64,000 bases of DNA from Papaver somniferum (GCF_003573695.1 NC_039368.1:11369860-11433859); one strand, 5' to 3'; shown: positions 10,812-23,689, counted from the stretch's first letter. The notes: generated by a model from the letters alone, not told the origin. Program-made: numbers and translations.

Positions 10812-12888
10812 ATCTCGCTTATCTATTTCCCGAAATATGTGTTGGTAAGCTTTCATTTTGGCCAAGTTCATCTTTACTCGTGAAAAAATTCATGTTAATT
10901 ATTTCAATTTCAATAATTTGAAAATCTCTTTGATGAAAAAAGTTAGTGAATAACAACTATATAACATCCTATAAGAAAGTTTCAATGATTGAAATGAGAG
11001 TAACCATGTTTGGGTATAAACATAGTGTGTTCTCACATTTGTGTAAAAGTCCAAAACCGGGAACCTAAAGTATGCGTACCCGTACGCGTACCGGCGGTTG
11101 TTGGAAATCTGGGAAAGTATGCGTACCCGTACGCATACTGACGGAAGTTTCACGTCTGTGAATTTCTGCTGGAGTTTGGAAGTGTGAATTAGTATGGGCA
11201 CCCGTATGCATATTGGCGTAACCAAACTCGGTCGGCTACATAGGTATGCGTACCCGTTTGCATACTTAAGTAGGTTACTTTCTAAAATTGATTTATTCAT
11301 GAACTAAAACATTTATATAATAAGGAATGCAATCTTTGCAAACCGTGGCTATAATGTTCATGAATTGATTCGAGTGAATCAAAATTGATTTTGGTTCAAT
11401 TGTGTCTTGTATACTTCTATGAGATCTAAGCAATTGAACAACTCTCAAACTAGTTCATTTGAGTCATTTGAACTGGTTATGGTGAAGATGAATAAGGTTG
11501 ATATAAAAGTGCTCATATGGCTAACCATTAGTTAACTATTGTTGAACCAAATAAGTGTACACGTTTAGGTACGGTTACTCAAACCTAAATGAAGTTACAT
11601 TTCATTTGTGTATAACAAGCTATGTTCTATCTAACGGTTGAAAGATATTAGATTGAATCTAATCAGGTTTTGATCTTACGGTGAATATTGAATGCTTTGT
11701 TACCAAGGTAAATTAGATTGCAAACCCTGATTTGAGTTTTATATAAAGGAGAACTCTAGCAACTGGGAAATATAATACACACACCTCTTGTGTGATACTA
11801 GTTGTAATTATCTAGAGTCGATTCTCCTTTAACCTTAGGTTTTTCACGAAATCCTGTAGGTTAACTACTTGAAGACTTCATTGGGATTGTGAAGCCAGAC
11901 ACAACTATTTTCTCTGTAGTTGTGTGATCTGATCTTGTTGTTTCTATCGTGATTGAGTACAATCGTAAGATTGGATTGAGATTTATATCTCTGATACGCA
12001 AGATAGAAAAGCAGTCACAAACATCTTCGTCTCATTGTTTGTGATTCCACAATATCTTGTTTTGTTAATCGATTAAGATTATTGTGAGGTGATTGATATT
12101 TCTAGGATGTTCTTCGGTAATATAAGTCTGGTATATCAATTTATTCCTGTTCACCTTGATTTATCAAAAGACAGACCAAAAACTCGTAGGTATATCTGTG
12201 GGAGGCAGATTTATCTATTCCTATAGATTTTTTTGTGTGATACAGATTTGTTTATCAAGTCTTCTACTTTGGGTCGTAGCAACTCTTAGTTGTGGGTGAG
12301 ATCATCTAAGGGAATCAAGTGTGTAGTATCTTGCTAGGATAAGAGACGTAAGGATCATGAGTGTACCTTGAATCAGTGTGAGATTGATTATGGTTCAACC
12401 ACATTCCAGACCGAAGTTAGCTTTGTAGTAGGCTAGTGTTTGTAGCGCCTTAATACAGTGTGGTGTTCAAATCTGGACTAGGTCCCGGGGTTTTTCTGCA
12501 TTTTCGGTTTCCTCGTTAACAAAACTTCTGGTGTCTGTGTTATTTATTTTTCGCGTTATATTTTGTATAATTGAAATATCACAAGTTGTGCATTGAATCA
12601 ATCAATTGGTAAATCCAACCTTTGGTTGTTGATTGAAATTGATTGATCCTTGAACATCGGTCTTTGGTACCGTTCAATTTATCTCTCTTATATTCAATCG
12701 GGATCGCAAATTATTATTAATTTGTTTGATTGCGGATTGAATTGAGAGATTGAGATATAACTCTTTGATATACTTTTCTTAAGATTGAGTCTAACTATCT
12801 AGTTGATTCTATTGTAAGTATATTGGAGTTAGTCCATACAGACTCCTAAGCGAAATATTGGGTGAGGTTGTTAGACCCTGCCTTTTCA
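10812..12888 (+). mobile_element. 5' LTR of element C, second part
   Basis: The LTR resumes after D and ends in TTTTCA at 12888, two bases before the primer site. The part 11060-11260 holds three inverted GTACGCATAC-type motifs in U3. The CTAGGTCCCGGGGTTTTTCTG block near 12477 is the family-wide R/U5 landmark. Confidence 0.85.
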
Positions 12889-12890
12889 AT

Positions 12891-12903
12891 TGGTGTCAGA
12901 GCA
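12891..12903 (+). other. Primer binding site of element C
   Basis: TGGTGTCAGAGCA differs by one base from the initiator-Met complement and lies two bases after the LTR end. Confidence 0.85.
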
Positions 12904-13420
12904 GGAAAACACGTTTAAGACCTCATAAGTCTGTGTTTGTAGCGATCTGACTCTATTGACAGAAGTTCTATCTCTGATAAACGCATCACCAGAGACAAAA
13001 TTTTTGTTTCTATAATGTCTATTAAAGAGAGAGATTTGTCAATCTCAAATATAGACGAACCTGGTGTTCTAATGAAATAGACTGAAAATGACATGTGTTA
13101 CCCCGATTACCCTTCAAATGAGTCTGACTCCGTTGATGAAAGAGAAGTAGATGAGGAGAGTAAACTTATTCTAAATATTATTAGAATTTAGGCTGAAAGA
13201 ATCAATCGGTTGAAAAATAATGTCCATGTTCTTCTCGATATAGTGACATATTGTGACTCTAAAGAAAAATCTCCTTGAAAGGAAAGCGCTGAAGTTTGGT
13301 CATCACGTATCTTACTCGAGGCGGATCTCAAAAAGGATGCTTTGGAAATTGAACATCTCTTGAGTAAACTCTCTATTGGAAGAGTTCCAGTTCCAGAAGT
13401 AAAATCCTATTGGAAAAGAT

Positions 13421-13606
13421 GTGCTTATAGCCCCCTCTAATCAAGGATGTTCCACATCACATGGAAGGAGGAAATCTCCAAACGATGATGTTAAGTCTGT
13501 GATGTCTAATCACCCTTGTAGTCAGAAAATATGTCTTTTTTGTGATTCAAAAGGGCATGTTAAGCAAAAGAGAAACTCTAGGTTGAATAACAATTCCATT
13601 GTTTGA
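13421..13606 (+). pseudogene. Gag nucleocapsid remnant with altered CCHC knuckle, element C
   Basis: Within this 61-codon frame, residues about 38-51 read KICLFCDSKGHVKQKRN. The first three ligands of a CX2CX4HX4C zinc knuckle are present and the fourth position is Arg. This is the only part of C that points to a gag. The frame upstream has stops and the downstream frame is unrelated to known gag. Confidence 0.5.
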
Positions 13607-14618
13607 CTTGAACACACCGTAGATTTAATCCTCAAAGGTGTAACTGACATTCTATGTCTAAACCAATTGGTTTCAGTACTCACCCTGTGTATTCTACCAG
13701 GAAAGTCAGTTCGATGTGTTCCTCAAATGCTCAAAAGCATAACATACTCCTTAACAAAAATCGTCCAAGAAGAGCTCAAGAATTCTCTTCTATCCAAAAA
13801 GGAGATAATGTTGTTTTTTATGTTGAAAAGTATCATGAGAAGGGAGTAAAAATGATGATATGAAAAACAACTTAAATGTGATAGTTGATGGATATAAAGA
13901 GATTGTCAATAGGCTGTCAACTCTCTCTTGTCAAAATTCTTCTGGTAAGAACTCAAACTATGTTTCGTATTTTGATGACAGTAAGTTTTATGATAATTTT
14001 CACTTCTAAAGGGATTCTTTCCTAGATTCAAAAGGAAAAAGAAACTCAACCGTAAACATGGTTCATATAATGAGCTTAAGGCTCATACTTGTGCTAATTA
14101 ATCACAAGGGTTCAGAGCTTACTCATAAAAATATTGTTGAGTAAGATGTGTTAATAATCAGGTATACTTTTGGCAAAATTGTTTTCTGTTTAGTTGAGCT
14201 ATTTTCTTATCGTACATAGCTAAACTATTGTCCACATAAAACTTTGCTTAAGTATTGGTTGTGTCTGAAGTTGTTCTTCGTTTCTTTCTTTTTGTCTTCT
14301 TCAAAGAAGTGTTCATTGCAACTAAGTTGCTGCTACTTTTGTGCTCTAAATTGTTTCTCTATGAAAATATAAAATTTATTGAGCCAAATTTTTTGTGAAA
14401 ATATTCACGTAATTTTTTTTTTGTCGTGCCGTAAAAGTACGATCTTTGTATGTGTTTTTGTTTCTTCTTGGGTTAAGTTGTATTCGTACGGGCACATGTG
14501 ATACTGTCACGAATCAATTTTAGAAACCCTAAAAGTTACCTTCCCTAAGAAAGCATTTAAATACCAAACCTATTGAGTCTCGTACGCATACTCTGGGTTA
14601 TTTTGTGTTTTGTCAAGA

Positions 14619-15032
14619 ATGTCTTCATCTTCTTGCTCTGGTGATTTTGCAAGAGGTATTCTTGATAAAGTTATTGGTTTCGAGTCCAAAGGGAGGACGA
14701 AAAGAACCCTAGTGGAAGATGATTGTCCTGATGCCTCATGTTATTATGCCTATACACATCAGGTCATTGAGTATGAGGATATGGTTTCTGCTGAAGTTGT
14801 TCATGATTTTCTTAAATACTTTGAGGATGCAAAATTGCAACTCGTTGATACTTTGAAGAGTCTTGATGTGTTAAGAACTGAGTTGAAAAAGGTTACTTCT
14901 GACCTTGGTTTCATAAAGACACATGTTAAAGAACTTCTCAATGAGGATATCTTCTTTGAAGAAGCAGTGGATGATGCCAATCACAAGCTCAAAGATCTCA
15001 AGGCTCGTAAGGATTTCGAAACGACTATTTGA
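14619..15032 (+). CDS. Intact 137-residue ORF, coiled-coil-like, retroelement-encoded, unrecognised
   Basis: The ATG at 14619 starts a Ser-rich N-terminus (MSSSSCSGD), then a basic patch (GRTKRT), then from residue about 60 a Leu/Val-spaced, charged region (FLKYFEDAKLQLVDTLKSLD and onward) that looks like a coiled coil up to the end. A TATA-like TTTAAATA at 14556 lies 60 bases upstream, so the ORF could have its own transcript. A decayed homologue sits at the same place in element A (2280-2552, minus). I recognise no family. It may be an accessory protein of this copia lineage. Confidence 0.5.
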   Translation: MSSSSCSGDFARGILDKVIGFESKGRTKRTLVEDDCPDASCYYAYTHQVIEYEDMVSAEVVHDFLKYFEDAKLQLVDTLKSLDVLRTELKKVTSDLGFIKTHVKELLNEDIFFEEAVDDANHKLKDLKARKDFETTI

Positions 15033-15254
15033 CTTCAGTTCGTGTTCGGTTTTGGTGGTTTAGGAGTCGATCTTCGTTTCTTAGCTTGTCGATTTCTTTT
15101 TGTCTAGGAAACTTCTTATGAGAATTTATTCTTGTGTTTTTAAGAAGGATAACTAGGGTTTGGAATAGCCATTATTCTGAGTACACATAGCTACTTCCAA
15201 TGATTTTCATCTTGCAATGTTTTTAGATTTATTTATTTAAATTCTAAAGTTTAT

Positions 15255-15440
15255 TTGGAAGATGATTTTGCAGTATTAATATTTATGATTTTATATATTG
15301 CAATTTGTTACGGGATATGTGTGTTTGTGTCCGTGAACTTTGATTGTCCCATACGTGGTCAAAAGTTAAGTGTTTCATATGTAGGTATGCAAGTATTGAT
15401 AAAAGATTGAATGAACTTTTGACAAACAAAAGTTAAGCCT
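15255..15440 (+). pseudogene. Remnant of the small hydrophobic ORF, element C
   Basis: The DNA aligns with 2063-1857 (minus) and 23373-23579 without large gaps, including the GGGATATGTGTGTTTG and GTCAAAAGTTAAG blocks, but several small indels and stops break the frame. Confidence 0.4.
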
Positions 15441-16437
15441 ATTATGTCATTATGCAAACATTAATGGAAGATAGGATGAGCTTTTGTTTACAAAAATTAA
15501 AACTCTATTATATGTCATTTTGCAAATAGTGATGAAAAATAAAATGAATCCTTGTTTATTCCGCAGTATTGATCTTCCTTGATCCAGATCTTTAAGTAAT
15601 TACTGTGCGGCTCCGTAAGTTCTCTTATGTGAGCATTTTCGATTAAATTAATCATGGGTTCTCTTGTGGTTAATTTAATTGAGATTTTTGGATACAAATT
15701 CATATTCTTATGTGATTTGTTAATGTCCAAAGAAATCCTTCTTTTCTTGTAAAAGTAAGGTCGCTCTTGTTGTTCTTTCGGGAATGACATTTAATGGGGT
15801 ATAGTTCTTAATTGAACTTGTGCTTAATTTCCAAATCTTTATGAGGAGTGCGGCCGTGGAATATCATAGGGGTTATCTTGTATCTTTATAAACTCCTTGA
15901 TGAATGCATTTAGTTTCGGTTATATGATCGCATCTAAAAAAGTTGATATGTGTTTTTCTTTTGGTCATGAAGTATCTCTATGGAAATTTCATTAGGATCC
16001 CACTAATTTTTGTACCTTTGCCAATTTTATTAACAAGAATATGGAGAATTAATGTGTAGTTCACACTACAAATACATATGGTTTTCGGATCATTATGTAA
16101 GGGGGAGTGGTTTTCATGTGAGATGAAGTATTGACTAAGGGATAGTGATATATATCACCATAGTATTGTTGTCGAAGTTGTGATACAATTGAACTTTGAT
16201 GTTGTGTAATAATACTATGACAATGATTGAGAGCTATTGTTTTCTCATTGTCATAGCTAAGGATCTTCAACAACGACGATGCTGAATTGGATATCTTTAG
16301 AATCATTGGAGTACTTGGAAGTGATGAAGATTTCGAGTAATATTGAAGAACCAAGGAGATCAAGCATTTGGATGAGAAGCTACAAAGTATATTTATTTTG
16401 TATTCCATATGTATTGATAGTTTTTCACTGAAATTGA

Positions 16438-16451
16438 CAAAGAGGGAGATT
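16438..16451 (+). other. Polypurine tract of element C
   Basis: CAAAGAGGGAGAT directly precedes the LTR start TGTTAAAGC. It differs by one base from the tract of A and E. Confidence 0.8.
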
Positions 16452-17508
16452 GTTAAAGCACTGTTCGGTCGAACTCGCAAGCGTTTCTATCTCAATCTTG
16501 TTTGTCAAGTTTAGTTGCCAAAGCTATAAGTCTTGATTCATAGTCTACTTATAGCTAAGTCTCGGATTAGGATAGTAAGTGTAGTTGAGCCTTAGACTCC
16601 ACGACATTCATCGATTGAAGACGAAGAACTACTCAAGGGAACTTGTGGAACTTCATAAACAAAAGGTATGTTGAGACTTGAATTTATCTATCACTCAAAA
16701 GTCTATCTATTATATCTCCTATTTTGAGACAAAAGTCGTATTGCTATATATACTTCGATTATACACATTTGCTATTTCGACCCGAGTTTATGTCGCTTAT
16801 CTATTTCTCGAAATATGTGTTGGTAAGATTTCGCTTTGGTAAGTTCATCTTTACTCGTGACGAAAATCATGTTGATTATTTTTATAACTTGAAAATCTTT
16901 TTGATGAAAAATAGTTTGTGAATAACAACTATATAACATTCTTTAAGAAAGTTTCAATGATTGAAATGAGAGTTTAGATCAAGTAACCATGTTTGGATAT
17001 AAACATAGTGTTTTCTCACATTTGTGTAAAAGTACAAAACCGGGAACCTAAAGTTTATATACCCGTACGCGTACCGGCGGTTGTTAGAAATCTGGGCAAA
17101 TATACTTACTGTACGCATACTGGCGGAAGTTTCGCGTCCATGAATTTCTGCTGGAGTTTGGAAGTGTGAATTGGTACGTGCAACCGTACGCGTACTGGCG
17201 TAACCAAACTCGGTCCGGCTACTTAGGTATGCGTACCCGTTTGCATACTTAAGTAGGTTACTTTCTAAAATCGATTTATTCATGAACTAAAACATTTATA
17301 TAATAAGAAATGTAATCTTTGCAAAACGTGGCTATAATGTTCATGAATTGATTCGAGTGAACCAAAATCGATTTTTCTTCAATTGTGTCTTGTATACTTT
17401 TATGAGATCTAAGCAATTGAACAACTCATAAACTAGTTCATTTGAGTTATTTGAACTAGTTATGGTGAAGATGAATAAGGTTGATATGAAAGTGCTCATA
17501 TGGCTAAC
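16452..17508 (+). mobile_element. 3' LTR of element C, first part
   Basis: It starts TGTTAAAGCACTG after the polypurine tract and matches the 5' LTR of C. It breaks at 17508, where complete element E is inserted, and resumes at 27326. Both ends of the break carry CTAAC, the target duplication of E. Confidence 0.9.
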
Positions 17509-19955
17509 TGTTAGAGCATTGCTCGGTCGAACTCACATGCATTGCTATCTCAAGCATGTTTGTCAATGTTAGTGATCAAAACTATAAGTCTTGATTTCTA
17601 GTCTATTATAGCTAAGTCTCGGACTAGGATAGAAAGTGTAGTTGAGCTCAAGGACTTCATGGAGATTCATCATACAAGTAGAAGAACTACTCAAGGAACC
17701 GGTGGAACTTCTCGATAAAAAGTTATGTGAAGACTTGAACTTATCTATCACTCAAAAGTCTATCTATTCTATATCCTACTCTTTGAGACAAGAAGTTGTA
17801 TGCTGTATATATAGACTTTGATTATACACATTTTGTATTTCGACACGAGTATACCTCGCCTATCTATATCTCGAAATATGAGTTGGTATGCTTTTCGCTT
17901 TAACCAAGTTTATCTTTACCATGTGACAAAATTCATGATATGTTTCAATCATCTTGAAAATTGCTTTGTCGAGAAATGGTGTAGCAACTATATAACGTCC
18001 TCTAAGGATGTTTCAATGATTGAAATGAGAGTTTAGATTACATAACCAACGGTGGACATAAGCTTTGTTGTGGAAACACATTTATGTATAAATCATATTT
18101 CTTGAACCAAAGTTTGCGAACTTTGTCGATCAAGAGAACCGGAAGAATGGCGTGAGCCAAGTCCGCGAACTCAGTCCGCGAACTGCCGAAGTTATCAAAC
18201 CCGAGAATTTATGCTGGAGTTGAAAAATTACTTGCGTGAAACTAAGTCCGCGAACTCAGTCCGCGAACCGACGAAGTTCTCATACCCGAGAATTTCTGTT
18301 GGAGTTTGTAAACTCTGCCCGGTAACTTAAGTCCGCGAACCTAGTTTGCGAACTTGAGAAGGTTATATATCTGAAGATGATTTCTGAACTTAAACTTAAA
18401 AAGACTAAGGAATGCAGTTTGCAAACCGTGGCTATAAAAGTTCATGAACCGATTCGAGTGAATCAAATCATCTTTACTTCAATTGTGTCTTGTGTAGTAC
18501 ATGAGATTTCCTTGAAATTGAATAACTCTCTAACTAGTTCATTTGAAATCATTTGAACTAGTTATGGTGAAGAAAAACGTGGTTGATATGGAATGCTCAT
18601 ATTGCTAACCATTTGGTTAACTATTGTTGAACCAAGAAGTGCATACGTTTAGGTACGGTTAACAAACCTAGAAGCGTGCATTGTCAAGTGTGTGTAACAA
18701 GCTAAGTTTTCAATCTAACGGTTGAGAAATATTATCTTGAATCTAAATCAAGTTTTCATCTAACAGTGGATATTGATTGTTTTGTTACCAAGGTAACTTA
18801 ATTGCAAATCCTGATTTGAAAGACTATATAAGGGGAACTCTAGTATCTGTGCAAAACTAATCCCCACACCTCACGTGTGATACTAGTTTGCATACTAGTT
18901 TTCTTTTTCTAAAACCAGGTTAACGACTTAAAGACTTCATTGGGATTGTGAAGCCAGACCAATACTACTTTTATCGTAGTTGTGTGATATGATTTTGCAT
19001 CTTCTATCGTTCAAATACAATTAGATTGATTGGCTTGATATTAATATCTCCCATAGGCAAGATATAAAAAGTAATCACAAACATCTTCGTCTCATTGTTT
19101 GTGATTTCGCAACATCTTGTTTCGCTACCATACGATTAAGATTGTTGTGAGGTGATTGATAACTCTAGGCTGTTCTTCGGAAATATAATACCGGATAATC
19201 AATTGGCTCCTGCTCACCTTGATTATTATCAAAAGATGGAACAAAAACCTTTAGAGTTTATCTGTGGGAGACAGATTGATCCTTTGATAGACTTGTCTGT
19301 GTGAGACAAATTTGTTTATCATCAAGTCTTCGACTTTGGGTCGTAAAAACTCTTAGTTGTGGGTGAGATCAGCTAAGGGAATCAAGTGCGCAGTATCCTG
19401 CTGGTATCAGAGGCGTAGGGACTACAACTATACCTTGTATCAGTGGAAGACTGATTGGGGTTCAACTACAGTCCAGTCCGAAGTTAGCTTGGAGTAGGTT
19501 AGTTTCTGTAGCGGCTTAATACAGTGTGTGTTCATTCTGGAATAGGTCCCGGGGTTTTTCTGCATTTGCGGTTTCCTCGTTAAAAAAACTCTGGTGTCTG
19601 TGTTATTTCTATTCCGCATTATATTTTATTATATAAATGAAATATCACAGGTTGTCCGTTGTTCAATCAATTAGAATATCCGACCTTTTGGTTGTTGATT
19701 TAAATTGATTGACACTTGGATATTGGTATTTGGTACCATCCAAGTTATCTCTCTTGTATTTGATAAAGACCCGCAGATTTGTATTTGCTTGAGTATATAT
19801 CAAATCGAGAGATTGAGATATAAACTCTTTGATATAATTTTTATCTAGATTGAGTCTGACGGTCTAGTTGATTCTATAGAAAGTATATTGGAGTTTGTCC
19901 ATACAGATTGCTAAGAGAAATATTGGGTGTGGTTGTTGTACCCTCGCTTTTTTCA
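17509..19955 (+). mobile_element. 5' LTR of complete copia-type element E (2,447 bp)
   Basis: It begins TGTTAGAGCATTG and ends TTTTTCA. Its partner at 24865-27320 is about 94-95 percent identical by eye over the first 250 bases. The flanking CTAAC at 17504-17508 is repeated exactly at 27321-27325. The U3 part (18135-18360) carries five or more TCCGCGAAC or TTTGCGAAC motifs in tandem, upstream of a TATA box at 18825. Confidence 0.93.
18825..18832 (+). promoter_or_regulatory. TATA box in 5' LTR of E
   Basis: CTATATAA followed by GGGG lies in the same context in four LTRs of this family. It is the likely promoter of the element RNA. Confidence 0.65.
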
Positions 19956-19957
19956 AT

Positions 19958-19970
19958 TGGTATCAGAACA
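19958..19970 (+). other. Primer binding site of element E
   Basis: TGGTATCAGAACA has one change from the initiator-Met complement and lies two bases after the LTR end. Confidence 0.85.
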
Positions 19971-20021
19971 TGAAAACACGTTCAAGACCTTACAAGTCTG
20001 TGTTTTTAGCGATCTGACTCT

Positions 20022-20745
20022 ATGGAAAGTAGTGCTATCTCAATAAATGCACCACCAGATCCAGGGATTTCAAAATTCTCTTCCATGACTGATTTAATAA
20101 AATTTGTAGAAGAAATTCTATCTAAACCTCCACCAGGTTTAAAATCCCTTGAAGTATTTTCAGGGCTTGTAAAGAAGGTTGAGAGCTTATCTCTTGATGT
20201 TGAGTTATACCTCCAGAAATAACAAGAATCTCTTGAGAGGATAAATCAAGTTATGGTGAAAAATACTCATGTTGAGGTTGATATTGATTTACTAATCAGT
20301 GAGAGCAATGCTCATCCTCTGCGTAGTCCAATTAGTTGTGATGAACTAAACGAATTATAAGAGGAGTTTAAATCTCAGTCATCTGAGTGTATCACCTCAA
20401 AGCATGAATTGATTCATTGCTCAATTCCTGATACTTCCTATCAAGATAGTAGTATTGTCTTCTTTTATGAAGAATTTAGGATGTTCATTATTGATTTTCT
20501 GGGTTGTAGTAATGAGGTTCAAACTCTCGGATTTGTGAAGGATAATTTTTTTAGATTTAATAAAAAATAGATAAATATATACAATAAAATATTAACAATG
20601 GTGAGAGGTACTGGGACTAATGATTCGGCCAATCTTCATAAAATAGGGATCAATGAATTATTCTCGACAATAATCGCTCAAAACATAAGTTATATGGACT
20701 CTTATTTTGCCAAAGTAGATTCTCAAAAAATTGATTGTAAATGTT
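20022..20745 (+). pseudogene. Unrecognised ORF fused to a gag-type N-terminus, element E
   Basis: The start MESSAISINAPP matches the beginning of A's gag (MDSCVISLNVPP) in position and sequence, but the protein then departs from UBN2. Its first 66 codons are open, then single stops interrupt an otherwise continuous frame up to 20745. After solo LTR F the frame continues from 22037 (KC, then LFFSQKS). This suggests a gag leader joined to a foreign coding region. I do not recognise the foreign part. Confidence 0.45.
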
Positions 20746-22036
20746 AAGCATGGAACATCAAATCACCTAAGCTAAGCATGACCCATCTAATCAAATAACA
20801 CCCAATTTAATCAAATCATATTTCAATTAATTTTTAATGCAAAAGTATTAAAAAGAATTAATTAAATTACCCATGTATGAAGCTCGGCCTCCTCCGTTGT
20901 CCCAGTGTTGGGGTTTAACTCATCATAGTAAAAATACTCTCAAAAGATTTTATTAATGCTCAAAAGTTGATTACAAATGATGAAATAAGAAGAAAATCAT
21001 TTTAAGACCGTTCTTTGCGACCAACAGAAAGCGTCAGGGAACAACGACACTTTAGAAGTGCTGTAAGCACAACACCGAAGCCGCGGGAAAGGAACTGAGA
21101 ATTGTCGCAAATATGCGACACTAGTCAACCACTTTCCTGGACTGTACAATGTTCTTCGTGTTCTTGGCTGAGCAGCAGCAGAACTTCTTCGCCTATCGAC
21201 CTCTTCTTTTGATTCTATCGGCTCTCCTCAGCCCCCCCAGACTCTCGACACCCTCTCTAGTATACCCAAAGAGCCTATTTATAGTGTTTTAGGACCAAAA
21301 ATCCCAACATTACTTGCGTATATTCTCCATTTAATCCGATTATTCTCCGCTGCCAATAATAACGATAATTTCCAAAATTAACTCTGTCACACGTTAGAAT
21401 TGGTTCTGCACACTCCAATTCAGCTCTCCCACGCCTAGTAAGTCGTCGAACGTCCCTTAATCACTTCCATGCATAGCCAAAACACACACAACAGCGTGTA
21501 GAGGGTGTGTTCAGTCCGTGTAGCTCTGTTTTGAGCTCGAGAATCAAATCGATATTTCCAGCAAATTCCGATCAAATTCGACACCCAAACTATCTTCCTT
21601 AGGCTAAATCATAACTTCCTACCAAGTTTGAGCGATTGAATCGCACTCTAACCCATTCATTTTGACGATCACAATTCTGCCAGTTGAAAACTTCATTTCC
21701 CGCCAAAACACAAATTCAAATTGTTGAAGAAGGTGCCCCTTATCCAGAGTGTTGTGGTGCGAATAGTAATTTGGGTGGAAATAGTAATTTTTGGGGTGGA
21801 AATGGTAATTTTTCTGGGATCCTCCGATACATTTCTGGGACGTTTCCGGTGCATTTCTGGGGTGCCTTTCGTAATTTTCCCCGGGGTGTAAAACCCTGCT
21901 TTTCGAGCTGATTTCGCCAAAAATGTTTATTTTCCAAAGGTGCCTACAAACACATAAAACACCAAAATTAGTACAAACTCGAGTGCCAACAATATATAGT
22001 ATTGAGATCAAATTAAACACAAAAATGTGTCTATCA
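20746..22036 (-). mobile_element. Solo LTR F of a gypsy-type element, inside element E
   Basis: On the minus strand the segment starts TGATAGACACATTTTTGTG and is homologous to LTR3 at 49332-50538 along its length, including the block around GTGTTTTATGTGTTTGTAGG. A TATA-like CTATAAATAGG lies at 21274-21284. A 5-bp duplication is probable: AATGT before and GATGT after. The left edge is uncertain by a few bases because the expected TG reads TA. The ORFs inside it are chance frames. Confidence 0.75.
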
Positions 22037-23300
22037 GATGTCTCTTTTTCTCAAAAGAGTTTCCCTTCGCAGTACTAAAAACTATCTGCAGAAACTGTTT
22101 TTGATAAGTTGGAAAACAAGAAATCAGAAACACAAATATTTTTAGGTTCTCTTGAAGTTCTTTGATAGACTTATAAAAACAGTTCCTTGGGTGTCTCTCA
22201 ACACTACAAGATTTAAGAGTTGTTGGAAAGAACCTCTTTCTTGGTGCCATGATGAGCAAGATATTGTTCACCTCAACACAACTTGTTTGTGTTGAAAGTG
22301 CATCCTCACCAAGAAATGCCCTGCTACGTATACGGTGAGGGAAGCACAACAACTGGGGCGCACAGATTATATTCGGTAAGGATGTAGAGTTCAATTGGAC
22401 TTTTCTAAAAAGGCATGTCTATAAACTGAGCAAGTTTTATGTTTTTATTACTTGTTTGAGTACTTATAATGATCCATGTACCTTGATTATCGTTCATTTC
22501 TACCTAACCTGATCTGTGTTTAAGGTTCTTAAATGTTTGGTTTTGAAAAAATTTGTTCGGGATATTTGGACTTCATGGTACACATACCAAGTATGCATAA
22601 CATCATTTAAAACCAAAATCCAGGGGTTTAAGTTCGCAAACCACGTCTGCATACTACTCCAGGATACGAAAATTCGTTTGCAAACCCGTATGCATACTTG
22701 ACGTCGATATGCGTTAAACTTGTTTTGGCCGTATCTTCTTCGTCCGAACTCGGAATGACCTCATTATTTTTGCATTATATTCCTCTTTGAATTCTCTTCA
22801 AAATGGAGGTCATAATTATTGAATTTGGATGAGTTAAGATTGGTATTTATCATGTCTCTTGTTTTTGAGTGTTTTGCTCCGTTTCATTGCACTTGTTGTA
22901 CTTCTCTTGGACTTGGGCACTTGGATTCATGGAATAGTACTCTTCTAAGCTCATTTTTGTAGATTTTACAAAGAAATTTTTGGTGAATCACAAAGAAGGA
23001 AGTTCAAGAATGGGCAGTAGTACGCATTACTATGGGATTCTTGAATGTTCATAATCATTTTAGGTGAACTATGGTGCATGGTCGTTAATGACTTTGTATG
23101 TTCTTCCTTGAAAATCTTTTTATACGCCTTTGGTAGCTATTCTTGGTATAAATCCGGGCGAAAAAGATTGATTCTACTCTCTAAGGACAAATCATCTTAT
23201 ATGTACATTACGAGTGTGTCTTGATGCCTAGGAAACTTCTTATGAGAATTTATTCTTGTTTTTGAGAAAGATTACTAGAGTTTCGAATAGCCATTATTGT
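22037..23300 (+). other. Decayed interior of element E after solo LTR F
   Basis: The first 340 bases read as a broken continuation of the ORF upstream of F, with stops and frameshifts. From about 22400 I see no coding signal. Near 22620-22710 a short cluster of TTCGCAAACC and GTATGCATAC motifs resembles the U3 motifs of this family's LTRs. Confidence 0.4.
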
Positions 23301-23372
23301 GATTACACATATCTATATCCAACATATTCATCTTCTTGTTTTTAGGTTTATTTGTTTAAATTCTAAAATTGT

Positions 23373-23579
23373 TTGGAAGATGATTTTTGCAGTATTAATC
23401 TTTATGATTTTATATATTGCAATGTGTTATGGGATATGTGTGTTTGCGTCCGTGAACTATGGTTGTCCCATACTTTGTCAAAAGTTAAGTCTTTTGTAAG
23501 TCGATATTCACGTATTGATAAAAGAATGGATGGGATTTTGACAAATACAAAAGTTAAGCCTATATTGTCAAATATTTGA
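23373..23579 (+). pseudogene. Small hydrophobic ORF remnant, element E
   Basis: The DNA is homologous to 2063-1857 (minus). A one-base loss shifts the hydrophobic segment into another frame (visible at 23380-23500), so the 68-codon frame open here is not the ancestral one. Confidence 0.4.
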
Positions 23580-23689
23580 TGGAAGATAGGTTACAATCTT
23601 TTGTTTTCAAGTATTATGTCTATTAATATCGTTATGCAAATAGTGGTGGAAAATAGAATGAATCCTTGTGTATTCTGCAGTATTGATCA

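Larger units (their letters stand above)
12889..16451 (+). mobile_element. Internal region of non-autonomous copia-type element C
   Basis: The 3.56-kb interior has no polymerase or integrase motifs. In order it holds the primer site, a decayed leader ORF (from about 12955, several stops), a knuckle-like piece (13421-13606), a non-coding stretch, the intact coiled-coil-like ORF (14619-15032), a remnant of the hydrophobic ORF (15255-15440), repeats of the GATTAATTTAATTGAG type (15640-15700) and a purine tract at 16438-16451. Confidence 0.82.

Noticed and set aside
21619..22394. Several frames of 65-133 codons on both strands
   Set aside because: Most lie in the gypsy solo LTR F, which is non-coding. 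The frame reaching 22394 is antisense to decayed element E sequence.
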